Assembly (NCBI GenBank): GCA_964019425.1 | Contig: OZ025789.1 | Span: 434,001-498,000 of the forward strand | From: Flectonema sp. DT1601 | Taxonomy: Eukaryota; Euglenozoa; Diplonemea; Diplonemida; Diplonemidae | Length of the DNA: 64,000 nt | Direction: 5' to 3' | In this document: positions 1 through 9,861 of the stretch, piece after piece | Layout of the letters: every line of letters starts with the position of its first letter | How positions within the stretch are numbered: the first letter of the stretch is position 1 | Made by a program: the position numbers and the translations under genes | Notes under the pieces: generated by a model | What the model was told of the DNA's origin: nothing | Database searches by the model: none | Seen by the model: the letters and a program-made list of their open reading frames with translations, nothing else

Positions 1-2796
1 ACTCCATTTTCTATTTCAGTCTGCAGCGATTCCATTCCAGGGTCAACTCCTCGATTTCCAGGATCGGAAATTGAGATTTTAAATCTTCAAAAAAGACTTT
101 CAACGGCAGAAGGTGAACTCTCCTCAAAGAGAGAAAAGGATTTACAGCTGTGTGATTTATCAACAAAATTGGCTGCTGCGAATATTGAAATCGGAAGACT
201 GAGCGACTTAACTGACGGAATGAACCCGACGGGTGATCACGATTTTAAGAAAATTCAGAATAAATATTCCAGACTTCAATCTGACTATCAGGTCCTCAGT
301 AATAAGAATGTTAGTTTGCAAGAAGCTATGTATGATTTGAATCAGTCGGCTGATCAGAATGAAGATGCTGAAATTGAATTGGAAATTCTTAAAAATAAAA
401 TAACTTCTTTGGAGTCTCAGAATCTTAATCTCACAAAGTCAGTAGCAGATCTGTCTAATCAGCTATCAAATAGCGATATCAAGTTTCAGAATATACAAGT
501 AAAGTTAGATGACCAGACATCATTAACAACACAGACAGAGTTACTGAGAGAGAAAACTCGTTTATTAGAAACAGACAATCAACGGCTTGCTTATGAAGTT
601 CAACAAAAACTGAGAGAACTCGATGAAAAAGAAACTGAGTGTGAAGCAAGTCAATCAGTCATTGAGAGACTGCAAGTAGCAATTCAACGTAGTGAACAGA
701 GCAGTGAACGTAGTGAAAAGAATAGATTTGAGATTGATTCTGAGTTAGTTGTTTTGAAAGAGAGGGCTGAGACTGCGGAGTCAAAAGTTCAAACTTCTCA
801 AAATAGAATTCTATCGTTGGAGTTGGCACTCCAAGAGAGTCAATCAAAGACCAAATCATTTAATGAAATAATTAAAACAATCGGAACTGATGGCACCCAA
901 ACAGTCCAATTAAATAAACTAATCTCACAAATGTCAGCAGCCTCCAGCAATGAGTCTGTCTTACAAACACAACTCGATACTATTACAAAACAATTGTTAA
1001 CAATGCAAGGATCACCTTCAAAGATCGCAGTACTCGAATCCGAGATTGTTCGACTTCAGGAATTTGAATTAAAACTCTCAGGTCAGAATGCTCTCGCAGC
1101 AGATGAAATACTTCGTCTTGGCTCGGTTGTGGAGGGTTTGAAAACTGATAACAGCAACATGACTATTTCTATAAAACAATTGACATCTGAACTAAACATC
1201 AGCACATCTCGTAATAGTGTTTTACAGAGAGAAGTTGAATTATCACAACACATGGTGTGTACTGATTCTTCTCCATCAACAAACCAATTGACTGACATCT
1301 TATCAAATAACAAACTCCTTGAGACGGAAGTTATTCGTCTGCAGGAAGAACTCGAAGTCACGACGGCTAATCTTCAAAATGATATTTCAAAATTAGAAAG
1401 TCAATTAGAAACTACAAGAACTAACAACAACCTACTTGAAGCTGAGGTTAACCGCCTTCAGGATATTGAGAACAATAACAGCAACGTTAGTGATGGACAG
1501 CATCAGCTGTTGGCTGAAGCAAAAGTACTCCTGGAGTTGGAAGTAAAGAAACTTCGCGATGCGAACACACAATTAGTGTCAGGCTCAGAACAGCTATCTG
1601 AGAATGCTAAGAACACGAGTCAGCTTGCGTTGCAAAACTCTGAACTTCAACACGACAACGTTTCCCTTTCAACTGAAGTTAACAATTTACAAAATCAAAT
1701 ATCGAATCTGAAAGAGAAGATTGAAATCTCTAATTCTGACTACGAAGTTCTCCAAAACGAGTTGAAATTAGTACAAAAAACAGGAAGCGAACACCTGACA
1801 CTTGTTAAACAAGAAAACCACTCTCTCACTTTGAAGATTTCTTCTCTTGAAGTTGAGCTGGAGTCCAAGAAGAACGCAGAGGGTGATCAAACTCCATCAC
1901 CAACTTTCTTACAATTCGAATCGATGAAAACGATAATCGAAAAACTAAACACCGAATGCGATTCCCTAAAACAGGATAATAATTCTCTTCTCATTAAACT
2001 AAACTCATTGAATGAATTAAAAGAAGAGAATAAGTTTTTAAGATCACAAATTCAAATATTACAAGACGAAGTAGCTCGTTTAAAGAATCTCCTTGGCCAA
2101 CGTGTAGACCAAAGCGACGTGGAATTGAAAGCTACGCTCCCACAACTTCACTTAAAGGATGATTTGGATTATCAAAATCGTAGAGAATCAGCTGCTGACG
2201 TAAGTGATTACAAAATGTTCACATTACAACATGTTGATGATAGCAGGCGAGGATCAGGATCTCGTATGTCGAGTGCTCAAAGTAGTCAAGACGGTACTAA
2301 TAAAAGAATAGAACTTCTACACCAGGAAGTCTCTCGACTATCTGAACACATCAGAAGTACGAAACAAGTTCCAAGTTCACACGCAGTAACTACTGAGAGT
2401 GATATTAGTGGTGGGAAAACATCAATTAGACAGTGGGCTCAACACCAACAGGGAAGAACTCCTCTTCAGGAAGTTCTACCACTTGAGTTGAATTCCGATA
2501 AGAGTTCCACACACACAAAGAGACAGTCGTCTCAGCGTCATTCGTCACCACCTCCAAGGGCGGCTTCGTCTGTTGCGTCACAGCAGGCAGGTAGTCCAGG
2601 ATATCACCCGCAGCTGTTTGAATTACATAGACAAGACTCTGCCTTGCCGAGACCAACTCTTGTCAATCGATCTTCAGAAAAGGATGACCATATTCTTGTT
2701 CCCAGAGCTTATCTTGAATCTGTTTATGAAAGCACTGATTTATCTCGCAAGATGTGGAAGCGAAAGGAACGCGAACTCGCCATAAGAGGACACTAA
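1..2796 (+). CDS. 3' part of a large coiled-coil protein gene (5' end outside window)
   Basis: The frame is open from base 1 to the TAA at 2794-2796. Bases 1-19 look like an intron end (pyrimidine-rich, ending TTTCAG), so the visible exon probably starts at 20 in phase 1 and the gene begins upstream. About 925 residues are visible. Nearly all are heptad-type coiled coil rich in L, E, Q, N, S and K, with no catalytic domain. The tail (from about 2170) is Ser/Gln/Arg-rich and disordered-looking, then ends in a more structured segment with 'YLESVYESTDLSRK' and a basic 'RKMWKRKERELAIRGH'. This looks like a scaffold, cytoskeletal or golgin-type protein, but no family is recognised. A TTG at 169 is not a start; coding clearly continues upstream of it. 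Confidence 0.85.
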   Translation, partial: TPFSISVCSDSIPGSTPRFPGSEIEILNLQKRLSTAEGELSSKREKDLQLCDLSTKLAAANIEIGRLSDLTDGMNPTGDHDFKKIQNKYSRLQSDYQVLSNKNVSLQEAMYDLNQSADQNEDAEIELEILKNKITSLESQNLNLTKSVADLSNQLSNSDIKFQNIQVKLDDQTSLTTQTELLREKTRLLETDNQRLAYEVQQKLRELDEKETECEASQSVIERLQVAIQRSEQSSERSEKNRFEIDSELVVLKERAETAESKVQTSQNRILSLELALQESQSKTKSFNEIIKTIGTDGTQTVQLNKLISQMSAASSNESVLQTQLDTITKQLLTMQGSPSKIAVLESEIVRLQEFELKLSGQNALAADEILRLGSVVEGLKTDNSNMTISIKQLTSELNISTSRNSVLQREVELSQHMVCTDSSPSTNQLTDILSNNKLLETEVIRLQEELEVTTANLQNDISKLESQLETTRTNNNLLEAEVNRLQDIENNNSNVSDGQHQLLAEAKVLLELEVKKLRDANTQLVSGSEQLSENAKNTSQLALQNSELQHDNVSLSTEVNNLQNQISNLKEKIEISNSDYEVLQNELKLVQKTGSEHLTLVKQENHSLTLKISSLEVELESKKNAEGDQTPSPTFLQFESMKTIIEKLNTECDSLKQDNNSLLIKLNSLNELKEENKFLRSQIQILQDEVARLKNLLGQRVDQSDVELKATLPQLHLKDDLDYQNRRESAADVSDYKMFTLQHVDDSRRGSGSRMSSAQSSQDGTNKRIELLHQEVSRLSEHIRSTKQVPSSHAVTTESDISGGKTSIRQWAQHQQGRTPLQEVLPLELNSDKSSTHTKRQSSQRHSSPPPRAASSVASQQAGSPGYHPQLFELHRQDSALPRPTLVNRSSEKDDHILVPRAYLESVYESTDLSRKMWKRKERELAIRGH

Positions 2797-3516
2797 AGAT
2801 GGCATCACTTTGAGTTGGTTCTGAATTGCCCTTTAAAATCCCAAAAAAAAAAAAAAAACTATTTTTATTTTCTTTCACTATTTTTTAAATTACTCCTTCG
2901 TAGTCAACTAACACCACAACTAAATCCTTTAGAGATAGAATTCCCCTTCCGATTGTGACCTCACTAGATTACTTTTTATCAAACAGACTAAGTGGTAGTA
3001 AAACGCTGCCCAATAGAGACAAAGAGAATGAAATGTTTTCTCATTTTTAAATTAGCTTCCTTGCTGTAACTGAGTTCATTTTATGTTTTTTTTTTTTTTT
3101 TTTTTTGTTTTTTTTTTTCCACCCTCCTGCCATTTTTCCTGCCAGTACCAAAAAAAAATGGGAAATTTAGTTATTTTTTCAAAAAAAAAAAAAAAAAAGT
3201 TAGAAAGCCAACAGACTTAGTAGAAAACTGCTTCCCATCTTCTTCCCTTTCTCTGGTATCTGAAGCGAGTGGTTTGGGATAACCTTGATTAGATAATTTA
3301 GTTTTTTTTATTTATTTTTATGATGACATCTTAAAAACAATATTTCAAGTAACAGGTACATCATGTAGTGAAAAAAAAAAAAAAAAAAAAAAATGAAATG
3401 TTCAATCTCTGTTTATGAATGCCACAAAAAAAAAAGAAATATTTATTTTTCACTCCAGCAAAACAACAGTCTTCTCCCTCCGTAATATGTGAAAAAAAAA
3501 AATATCAAAACAATAA
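2797..3516. other. Intergenic, homopolymer-rich
   Basis: Spacer with long A- and T-runs (2841-2857, 3088-3118, 3180-3198, 3370-3392). No convincing exon was seen on either strand. A pyrimidine-rich stretch ending CACTCCAG at 3451-3458 precedes the next ATG by 58 nt and is a candidate splice acceptor. Confidence 0.6.
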
Positions 3517-4449
3517 ATGGTATTTCTTTCACAATCGAACATTGAAGTTGGGAATTGGTACGGTTCACTCTGTCGAGGAATAAGTGAAAGGAATAAGAAA
3601 ACGAGAATATTTAGTGAGGAATGGGTATTCAATCAACTTAATGAAGACGGGTTGCTAACAATCGAGAGCATGGCAAGCAGACCAGAATTGATTCAATGTT
3701 GTAGGTGTCTTCGAACGTATCGTACCCAAGATGGTGTCTCACTCATGTGTGGTCACGTTGATCACTGGCATTGCACAAGTTGTTTAGATACTTTGGTAAC
3801 TCATTCAATAGAATTTTTGTTTAAACTGAATTTTTATTCCAGTGAAAAAGCAAAAGTACTCCTTCCGGGAATCGTACTTTGCAGCATCTGCACTCACCCA
3901 TCGTTTTTATGCGCATCGATGAACAACGTCGTTGATGATGAGTGTCGTCCCTTTAGACTTGTTGAAAAAACAACTTTTTCTCTCGATGTTGATGCTACCA
4001 ATGCAATGACATACTACGTTGAGTCGTTGTTTCAAAATGAAAGAAGAGCTTTTGCTGGGATGTTTGGTGAAGAGAATCTTCTCGTTGTTGACTTTAGAGG
4101 TGGTTGGTCATCAGATGAGAACACAAACTACCCGAAAGGTCGACGTTCAGTAAAATGTCCAAACGCTTCTTATCACTGGATATCAGATTGGTCGATTGAG
4201 AAGACTTCTCGTAAAGATAACCAAGGTTGGCAATACGCATTCAATTGGCCAGGCAGCGGTTCTTTTGATCGATTCTTTGCCCCTCGCTGGTGCAAAGACG
4301 GCAGCCCAACAAAATTTGTCCGAAGAAGAAAATGGTGCCGAACTCGAATTCGACTTTCTGAAGACGATCTCCTCCTCCTTGAAATGGTAAGACAACCCAG
4401 CAAATATTGGGAAATTATACTGAGCGAGCTTATTGAGGAATATGAGTAA
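3517..4449 (+). CDS. RING-like zinc-binding protein
   Basis: 310 residues from ATG 3517. A Cys/His cluster is consistent with a divergent RING (C3HC4) finger: C61-x2-C64-x13-C78-x-H80-(H83)-x2-C86-x2-C89, then a second pair C122-x2-C125. RING fingers usually recruit ubiquitin-conjugating enzymes, so an E3 ligase is possible; this is inference. The C-terminal half (about 140-310) has no domain I recognise. Residues about 94-108, between the two halves of the finger, are encoded by 3796-3842, which looks like a 47-nt intron (GTAAC...TTCCAG). Splicing it would put a stop at the junction, whereas the unspliced frame stays open, so it is kept as coding. Confidence 0.65.
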   Translation: MVFLSQSNIEVGNWYGSLCRGISERNKKTRIFSEEWVFNQLNEDGLLTIESMASRPELIQCCRCLRTYRTQDGVSLMCGHVDHWHCTSCLDTLVTHSIEFLFKLNFYSSEKAKVLLPGIVLCSICTHPSFLCASMNNVVDDECRPFRLVEKTTFSLDVDATNAMTYYVESLFQNERRAFAGMFGEENLLVVDFRGGWSSDENTNYPKGRRSVKCPNASYHWISDWSIEKTSRKDNQGWQYAFNWPGSGSFDRFFAPRWCKDGSPTKFVRRRKWCRTRIRLSEDDLLLLEMVRQPSKYWEIILSELIEEYE

Positions 4450-4837
4450 TATAAACCCCTCGTCTTCAAAAAAAAATTGCGATGATTCGTTTTTCTGATG
4501 GGTTCTGTGCTTTGATACGGCATCAATTTACCCCTCCTTTCTGCTTCACCTATCTTTTTATTCAATTTTTTTAGTGCTCAATTCGTCTTCACAATCAGTT
4601 ATGTTCTGATAGCCGTGGGGAGCATTGTCTTTTTTATTTTTTTTTATTTTTTTTATTTATTAGTTTTGTTTTTCAACATCGAGTCTATGATATTATATTG
4701 CATTGTTTTTGTGTGTACCGTGGAGTGGCACTACGGATATGATAATATTTTTTTTCAAATTTTTTTTTTATTTTTTTTTTCTTCTCAGGCTACACACTTT
4801 GAAAAAACCGAATCTAAAAAAAAAAAAAAAAAAAAAA
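4450..4837. other. Intergenic, T-rich
   Basis: T-rich spacer with runs at 4629-4660 and 4749-4780. It ends in a very strong pyrimidine tract with CTTCTCAG at 4781-4788, 49 nt before the next ATG: a candidate acceptor. An A-run of about 23 abuts the ATG at 4838. Confidence 0.6.
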
Positions 4838-5071
4838 ATGCCACACGCAGGTCTCTCAAAAGCAAAGGCAGAAGGCAGGCCAAGTAAAGCAGCTCCACTA
4901 GTTCGCGATCCAATCTGTAAGGGGAAGCCGGGATCGTTGGGAGAATTGTCTTGCGTGTCGAACATGTCAAACCACACTTTTAAATACAATATTAGCTTCC
5001 CTCAATGGGCACCTGATGGTAGACTTGATATATTTGGTAACCTCTGTGAAGCTGGTGATGAGTGTTTGTAA
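4838..5071 (+). CDS. 77-codon ORF, copy 1 of an identical pair
   Basis: A 77-residue ORF (ATG 4838, TAA 5069) that starts MPHAGLSKAKAEGRP and ends NLCEAGDECL. It has four cysteines, a basic N-terminal half, an N-glycosylation-type NHT and no recognised domain. The ORF matches the copy at 5534-5767 base for base, including third codon positions, while the flanks are unrelated. The match runs only from the four bases at AAAATG to TAAG just past the stop. The end (TTTGTAAG) also resembles a 5' splice site, so this could be the first or alternative exon of a longer gene rather than a complete one. Coding status rests on the duplicated open frame. Confidence 0.5.
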   Translation: MPHAGLSKAKAEGRPSKAAPLVRDPICKGKPGSLGELSCVSNMSNHTFKYNISFPQWAPDGRLDIFGNLCEAGDECL

Positions 5072-5533
5072 GAAATTCTATTTCCATCTTAACTATACCA
5101 TTATGCGTTGTTATCTACTCCACTGGTCAAATATTGTAGCTTGAATTCCATTGCGCACAGCATGTTAATCAATTTACACTAAACACGACTGACTGTCATT
5201 GCAGTCTACCAGTTATATTAAAAAAAAAAAATTATTTAATTTGAACGAAACTTTTACACAGAAGTCATAACAAAAAAGAACGAACGCAACCTATAAAAAT
5301 AACTAAAATAAAAGAAGATTTAAAAAAAAAACTAATTAGTAAGTGAATGTTTATAGCAAAAGTTGTCACGGTAATTATTAATTTTAGAATTCGACAGGAG
5401 AAACACTTTTGTGTTATGTATATGACATTGGATGACATTTATTACTCTGACTGAAAAAAAAAAAAAAAAAAAAAAAAAAATTACTTTTAACATTTCCAAC
5501 CTAACAGTTTTACACCACTTATACACTTTTAAA
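5072..5533. other. Spacer between the two identical ORFs
   Basis: AT-rich, with A-runs at 5221-5231 and 5454-5480. No exon recognised. ACCTAACAG, ending about 5508, is a possible acceptor upstream of copy 2. Confidence 0.5.
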
Positions 5534-5767
5534 ATGCCACACGCAGGTCTCTCAAAAGCAAAGGCAGAAGGCAGGCCAAGTAAAGCAGCTCCACTAGTTC
5601 GCGATCCAATCTGTAAGGGGAAGCCGGGATCGTTGGGAGAATTGTCTTGCGTGTCGAACATGTCAAACCACACTTTTAAATACAATATTAGCTTCCCTCA
5701 ATGGGCACCTGATGGTAGACTTGATATATTTGGTAACCTCTGTGAAGCTGGTGATGAGTGTTTGTAA
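5534..5767 (+). CDS. 77-codon ORF, copy 2 of an identical pair
   Basis: Same 77-residue product as the ORF at 4838-5071, identical at every base from AAAATG through TAAG. Here the end reads TTTGTAAGTAACG, a better 5' splice-site match than in copy 1, which keeps the alternative-exon reading open. Perfect identity with unlike flanks means a very recent duplication or gene conversion restricted to the coding interval. No function can be given. Confidence 0.5.
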   Translation: MPHAGLSKAKAEGRPSKAAPLVRDPICKGKPGSLGELSCVSNMSNHTFKYNISFPQWAPDGRLDIFGNLCEAGDECL

Positions 5768-6366
5768 GTAACGTAGCGTTATTTTAAAAAAAAAAAAAAA
5801 AAAACCTTTTACACACACAAAAAAAAAAAGAAAAGAAAAAAGTGAAGAAGAAAAAAAAGAGACGCAAAAAAAAAAAAAAAGAAAGTGGGATGGGGAGACT
5901 GTTTTTTTTGCATGGCTTTTCTATGTGACCTTATAGGGCAGAACAAATCTCTTTTTCCTACTCAATCTCTGTCTCAAACTCCTGTGCAACACGCACCGTT
6001 TCACGATGTGGTGCTTCGTTTTGTTTAATTATCGTCTCCAATTTATTTTTTGTTTACTTTCTACTCCTCTTTTCCCTTATTCTAATCTCCTCAGGTCACA
6101 GGTTGAGATAAAAATCTTTTTTCTTATTTCATGGAAATAGATCTGTTGTTTTGAACCTTATTTAATCATTAACAGGGCAACTCACTATGAAAGCCATCCT
6201 GTACTGAACTCTAATACTCTGATGTGTTCATTGTTATGACTTTTGAAAGAGAAACAATCAGTGAACCCATATCGAGCGATGCTTCAACAGCATTTTTGTC
6301 CTCGCCCTTCTTAAAATAACTTCTTCGTAAAAAAAAAAAAAACAGGAATACTCCCTCAACCAAAAT
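5768..6366. other. Intergenic with a gapped copy of the next gene's 5' coding region
   Basis: A-rich spacer (runs 5786-5803, 5820-5880). Bases 6251-6272 repeat 22 nt found at 6486-6507 inside the next gene, and 6277-6292 repeat 16 nt found at 6578-6593, so the leader holds a shortened duplicate of that gene's early coding part. A-run followed by ACAG at 6342-6345 is a candidate acceptor, 21 nt before ATG 6367. Confidence 0.6.
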
Positions 6367-9300
6367 ATGGATATAAAAAAAAAAACAATCTGTACAACGA
6401 TTATAATTTTATTGTTACTTATGACTTTACACTCAATGAGTCTTGACCACCACGATGTGTCAATTAAGGTTAGAACATTGAGAAAGAAACAATCAGTGAA
6501 CCCATATATCAATACCATCAGACTGACTGGTTGTATAAATACGGATCTACTAATAAACGAATCGACAGCAGTGGTAACGATGCTTCAACAGCAAAATCAA
6601 GGAAGTGTTAGGAGTTTGATCGCGATGTCTGAAAAATGTAAAACTACGATGATCTTATTTGAAATTTTTGAAAATCCGATCACCCCAAACTATCGGCGAC
6701 TACTACAACATTCCGGTTGGAAAATATGCACCGTCCGCCGACTTGGTCCTTCAAGAGACTCATACACGTTAATTAGAATGTGGGAACTAAATTTAAAAAG
6801 AATCTACTACATCTCACCTCAGTCACTAGTCATGACAAATATTAGTTCCATTTCAAACAGCTTACCGATTGATATAAAAACAATTGGGGCTGTGATGTCA
6901 TATAATATAAAGAGTCGTAGTTGGAATAAAAATGAATTCTCTACTCAAAGTCTAGTCGTAAGTCCGAATCGAAGAGATGCACAGCTGCTAAGAAGGGAAT
7001 TGTCTCTTTTTGGTAAGAGTGGTAGTCATAGTTTTCACACGGTCGTGAATAAAGTCTTTAAAAACAAATGGATCAACGTTGGTTTTGGAATGTGTGCTGA
7101 CAGTTCATTGTCAAAGCTGAATAGGCCTTATTGGCAGGCCTTTCAAAGTAACATATTCATAATTTGTTTTACAAATCCACCATGGTTACCTCAAACCGAA
7201 CTTCACGAGTTGTGGTCATCAAACAGCAGCAAGTTAAATAAAATTTCTAGATTTCCTCATTTATGGCAACGGACACCACAAGATTTGATTCACACCACGT
7301 CACCATTGACACAATACACGACTGATATTATGGAAAATGCAAATTTGTATATCGATCCTTTGCAATATAAAAAAAACAACGCGATGGCTATTCAGAATCC
7401 AATTTCTATGAAGATAGTAACAGCAGATAGAAGAATCGAACGAATAAAAAGAAAAATTGAAGATATTCAACATGACTGGTGCTCTGATGACGTCCCTACA
7501 GACCATGAGTGGGTAATCACCATTGGGATACCGACAACCGACACGGAGAATTCCCTTCAAAGACGTCTCCTTCAACGGGATACATGTTTTTCATCACCTG
7601 TTGTTTGGTCATCAACAAAAAAATTTTCACCACTAGTTTCAGTTTTAGTTAAATATATAATTTCAACATCAGAAATTGATAATTCGAATCCGTCAGCTTC
7701 AATGTTAACAGAAGCAGCTCTGACAAGGGATTTCATTCTTTTTAATATTGAGAGTGATACCAACCTCCCTAATCGTCAATTATCACAAAATATTTTATCA
7801 TGTCGTAAGCTACTCGCATGGTTCAACTATGTAGCAGATACGTACAAGACTGATTATGTTGCGAAAGCTTCTGAAGACAGTTTTATAAACATTCCAAGGC
7901 TACTTTGGGAATTATATTCACTTCAGGTTCCAAGAATTCATTTCGGAAGACGTGACGACAGCGGCATTAAAGAAGAAATCTATTCAACAACCTCCTCTTT
8001 GGTGATATTCAGTTTCGATGTTGTCGATTGGTTTAGAGACAGCAGCATTGTAGAAACTCTGACAGACTTTTTTAATGAAAGTGTGCTTCCGTCACTTTGG
8101 TTACACATTGGGTCAGTACCCGTTAATAAGGTTTCACACTGTGGGATTTCTAAGTATTCACCTGGTTCTGTACCCAGTGACTTTATAGAGTCTGTTCAGG
8201 TAGCGAACATACCCCATGATGTTCCACAATTTTATTATAATTTAGTATCGCTGTATGCCAGTACTCCTATCACACCTCCGACAGAAGTCTGGTCATCACT
8301 TCCACTCCGATTTGGTGAAAATTTCTTTGCTATAAATAGAAAACTTTGTAAGGAACTTTCAATCAAATTGTTTGAGAAAATTCCTTTTATAACACAGCGT
8401 GGTTCGCGTGGGGGTTTTGGATTAAGAAAAACAACAGCTTCTCGCCTGAGTAGGATTTCAACTAACGGAACACTTCAAACAGCTGATGTTATTAATATAA
8501 GCAATAATAGTAATCAATTGACTGTCTTGAAGTTAAACAGCTCTGATAGCCATCCAACTAATGAACTTAAGGAAGATGTTAATCAAAATAAGACTTCTGT
8601 AGTCGAGAGTGAGGCCTCGACGGATGGAAGTAATCGGAGCTCGCTGTTCGTTGAAAATAACGAACTCTTTCAAAACAACACTCCAGACAGTCACATTGCT
8701 GAAGATATTCAACAAAACGATACCAATATTAGTTTATCTGATCACCTCACTTCGAATGAGGTCTCATTGGCTGAAGACGAGTCGTTTGTCGAGACGGAAA
8801 AGTTTATTCAAATCGATGATGTCCTTCCTCCGACTAATTCCACTCTCGTGGGACCACACAACGAAAGCAACTCAGAAATACCAACTAGTGATGTGTTACA
8901 GTCTGAATCTAATAAAGGAAGTCAGGGACCATCACAAACTGTTCACGTCTCTCACACGAGTGAGAATTCTACAACCGTCCGGACCAAACTTGCGAGTAAC
9001 AAGTCGATAGCTGAAGCTGATGGAGAGTCGCATGTGGAGAGGGAAGTCACGCCGACTAATTCCACTCTCGTGAGACCACACAACGAAAGTAATTCAGAAA
9101 TACCAACTAGTGATGTGTTGCAGTCTAAAGAATCATTACTCAGTGACAAGTCCATTCAGATTGTTAACGTTACTCACACTAGTGTGAATTATACTTCTAT
9201 CCGACAAAGCGATATCGAACCTGCGAGTGACGTGTCGATGGCTGAAGTTAATGACAGCCAGAAGTCAATGATTGAAGAGGGTAGTGAACTCATTCAAAAT

Positions 9301-9861
9301 AATAATTCCGACAGTCTGGTTGCGAATCTCCAAAGCCAACTTCTCGATGGAACTCCGACGGGTGACATGCAAAAGAACGAAACCAAAACTAATTCTGATC
9401 ATCGCACTGCGAGTGACATGTTGATACCTGAAGCTGATGGAGAGTCATATGTCGAGAGGGAAGTCACGCCGACTAATTCCACTCTCGTGGGACCACGCAA
9501 CGAAATTAATTTAAAAATACCAACTAGTGATGTGTTACAGTCTGAATCTAATAATGGAAGTCAGGGACCATCACAAACTGTTCACGTCTCTTACACGAGT
9601 GAGAATTCTACAACCGTCCATCAAAGGGATACCAAACCCGTGAGTGACATGTTGAGAGCTGAAGCTGATGGAGAGTCGCATGTGGAGAGGGAAGTCACGC
9701 CGACTAATTCCACTCTCGTGAGACCACACAACGAAAGTAATTCAGAAATACCAACTAGTGATGTGTTGCAGTCTAAAGAATCATTACTCAGTGACAAGTC
9801 CATTCAGATTGTTAACGTTACTCACACTAGTGTGAATTATACTGCCGTCCTTCCAAAATAA
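6367..9861 (+). CDS. Large type II membrane protein with GT8-like and GT31-like glycosyltransferase domains
   Basis: 1164 residues. A short cytoplasmic N-terminus is followed by a hydrophobic anchor (about 8-24), as in Golgi enzymes. Residues about 50-260 resemble a glycogenin/GT8 fold: 'GWKICTVRRLG', then 'LIRMWELNLKRIYYISPQSLVMTNISS', where GT8 enzymes have 'KLxxWxLxxYxRVxYLDADxLVxxNI'. The usual DxD is absent. Residues about 380-620 resemble GT31 beta-1,3-glycosyltransferases ('LVSVLVKYII', 'ADTYKTDYVAKASEDSFINIPRLLWEL'), with EDS (about 503-505) where the family has DDD. From about 700 on the chain is Ser/Thr/Asn-rich, full of N-x-S/T sequons and internally duplicated. It may be an inactive or altered transferase, or a surface mucin-like protein. 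A relative starts at 63134. Confidence 0.75.
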   Translation: MDIKKKTICTTIIILLLLMTLHSMSLDHHDVSIKVRTLRKKQSVNPYINTIRLTGCINTDLLINESTAVVTMLQQQNQGSVRSLIAMSEKCKTTMILFEIFENPITPNYRRLLQHSGWKICTVRRLGPSRDSYTLIRMWELNLKRIYYISPQSLVMTNISSISNSLPIDIKTIGAVMSYNIKSRSWNKNEFSTQSLVVSPNRRDAQLLRRELSLFGKSGSHSFHTVVNKVFKNKWINVGFGMCADSSLSKLNRPYWQAFQSNIFIICFTNPPWLPQTELHELWSSNSSKLNKISRFPHLWQRTPQDLIHTTSPLTQYTTDIMENANLYIDPLQYKKNNAMAIQNPISMKIVTADRRIERIKRKIEDIQHDWCSDDVPTDHEWVITIGIPTTDTENSLQRRLLQRDTCFSSPVVWSSTKKFSPLVSVLVKYIISTSEIDNSNPSASMLTEAALTRDFILFNIESDTNLPNRQLSQNILSCRKLLAWFNYVADTYKTDYVAKASEDSFINIPRLLWELYSLQVPRIHFGRRDDSGIKEEIYSTTSSLVIFSFDVVDWFRDSSIVETLTDFFNESVLPSLWLHIGSVPVNKVSHCGISKYSPGSVPSDFIESVQVANIPHDVPQFYYNLVSLYASTPITPPTEVWSSLPLRFGENFFAINRKLCKELSIKLFEKIPFITQRGSRGGFGLRKTTASRLSRISTNGTLQTADVINISNNSNQLTVLKLNSSDSHPTNELKEDVNQNKTSVVESEASTDGSNRSSLFVENNELFQNNTPDSHIAEDIQQNDTNISLSDHLTSNEVSLAEDESFVETEKFIQIDDVLPPTNSTLVGPHNESNSEIPTSDVLQSESNKGSQGPSQTVHVSHTSENSTTVRTKLASNKSIAEADGESHVEREVTPTNSTLVRPHNESNSEIPTSDVLQSKESLLSDKSIQIVNVTHTSVNYTSIRQSDIEPASDVSMAEVNDSQKSMIEEGSELIQNNNSDSLVANLQSQLLDGTPTGDMQKNETKTNSDHRTASDMLIPEADGESYVEREVTPTNSTLVGPRNEINLKIPTSDVLQSESNNGSQGPSQTVHVSYTSENSTTVHQRDTKPVSDMLRAEADGESHVEREVTPTNSTLVRPHNESNSEIPTSDVLQSKESLLSDKSIQIVNVTHTSVNYTAVLPK
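8831..9840 (+). repeat. Internal coding repeats in the glycosyltransferase-like gene
   Basis: A unit beginning CGACTAATTCCACTCTCGTG recurs at 8831, 9053, 9470 and 9701. Spacings of 639 (8831 to 9470) and 648 (9053 to 9701) show that a block holding two units was itself duplicated. The translated unit reads 'TNSTLV-PHNESNSEIPTSD' and so on, rich in N-glycosylation sequons. Copies 2 and 4 stay nearly identical for more than 150 bases. Confidence 0.8.
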
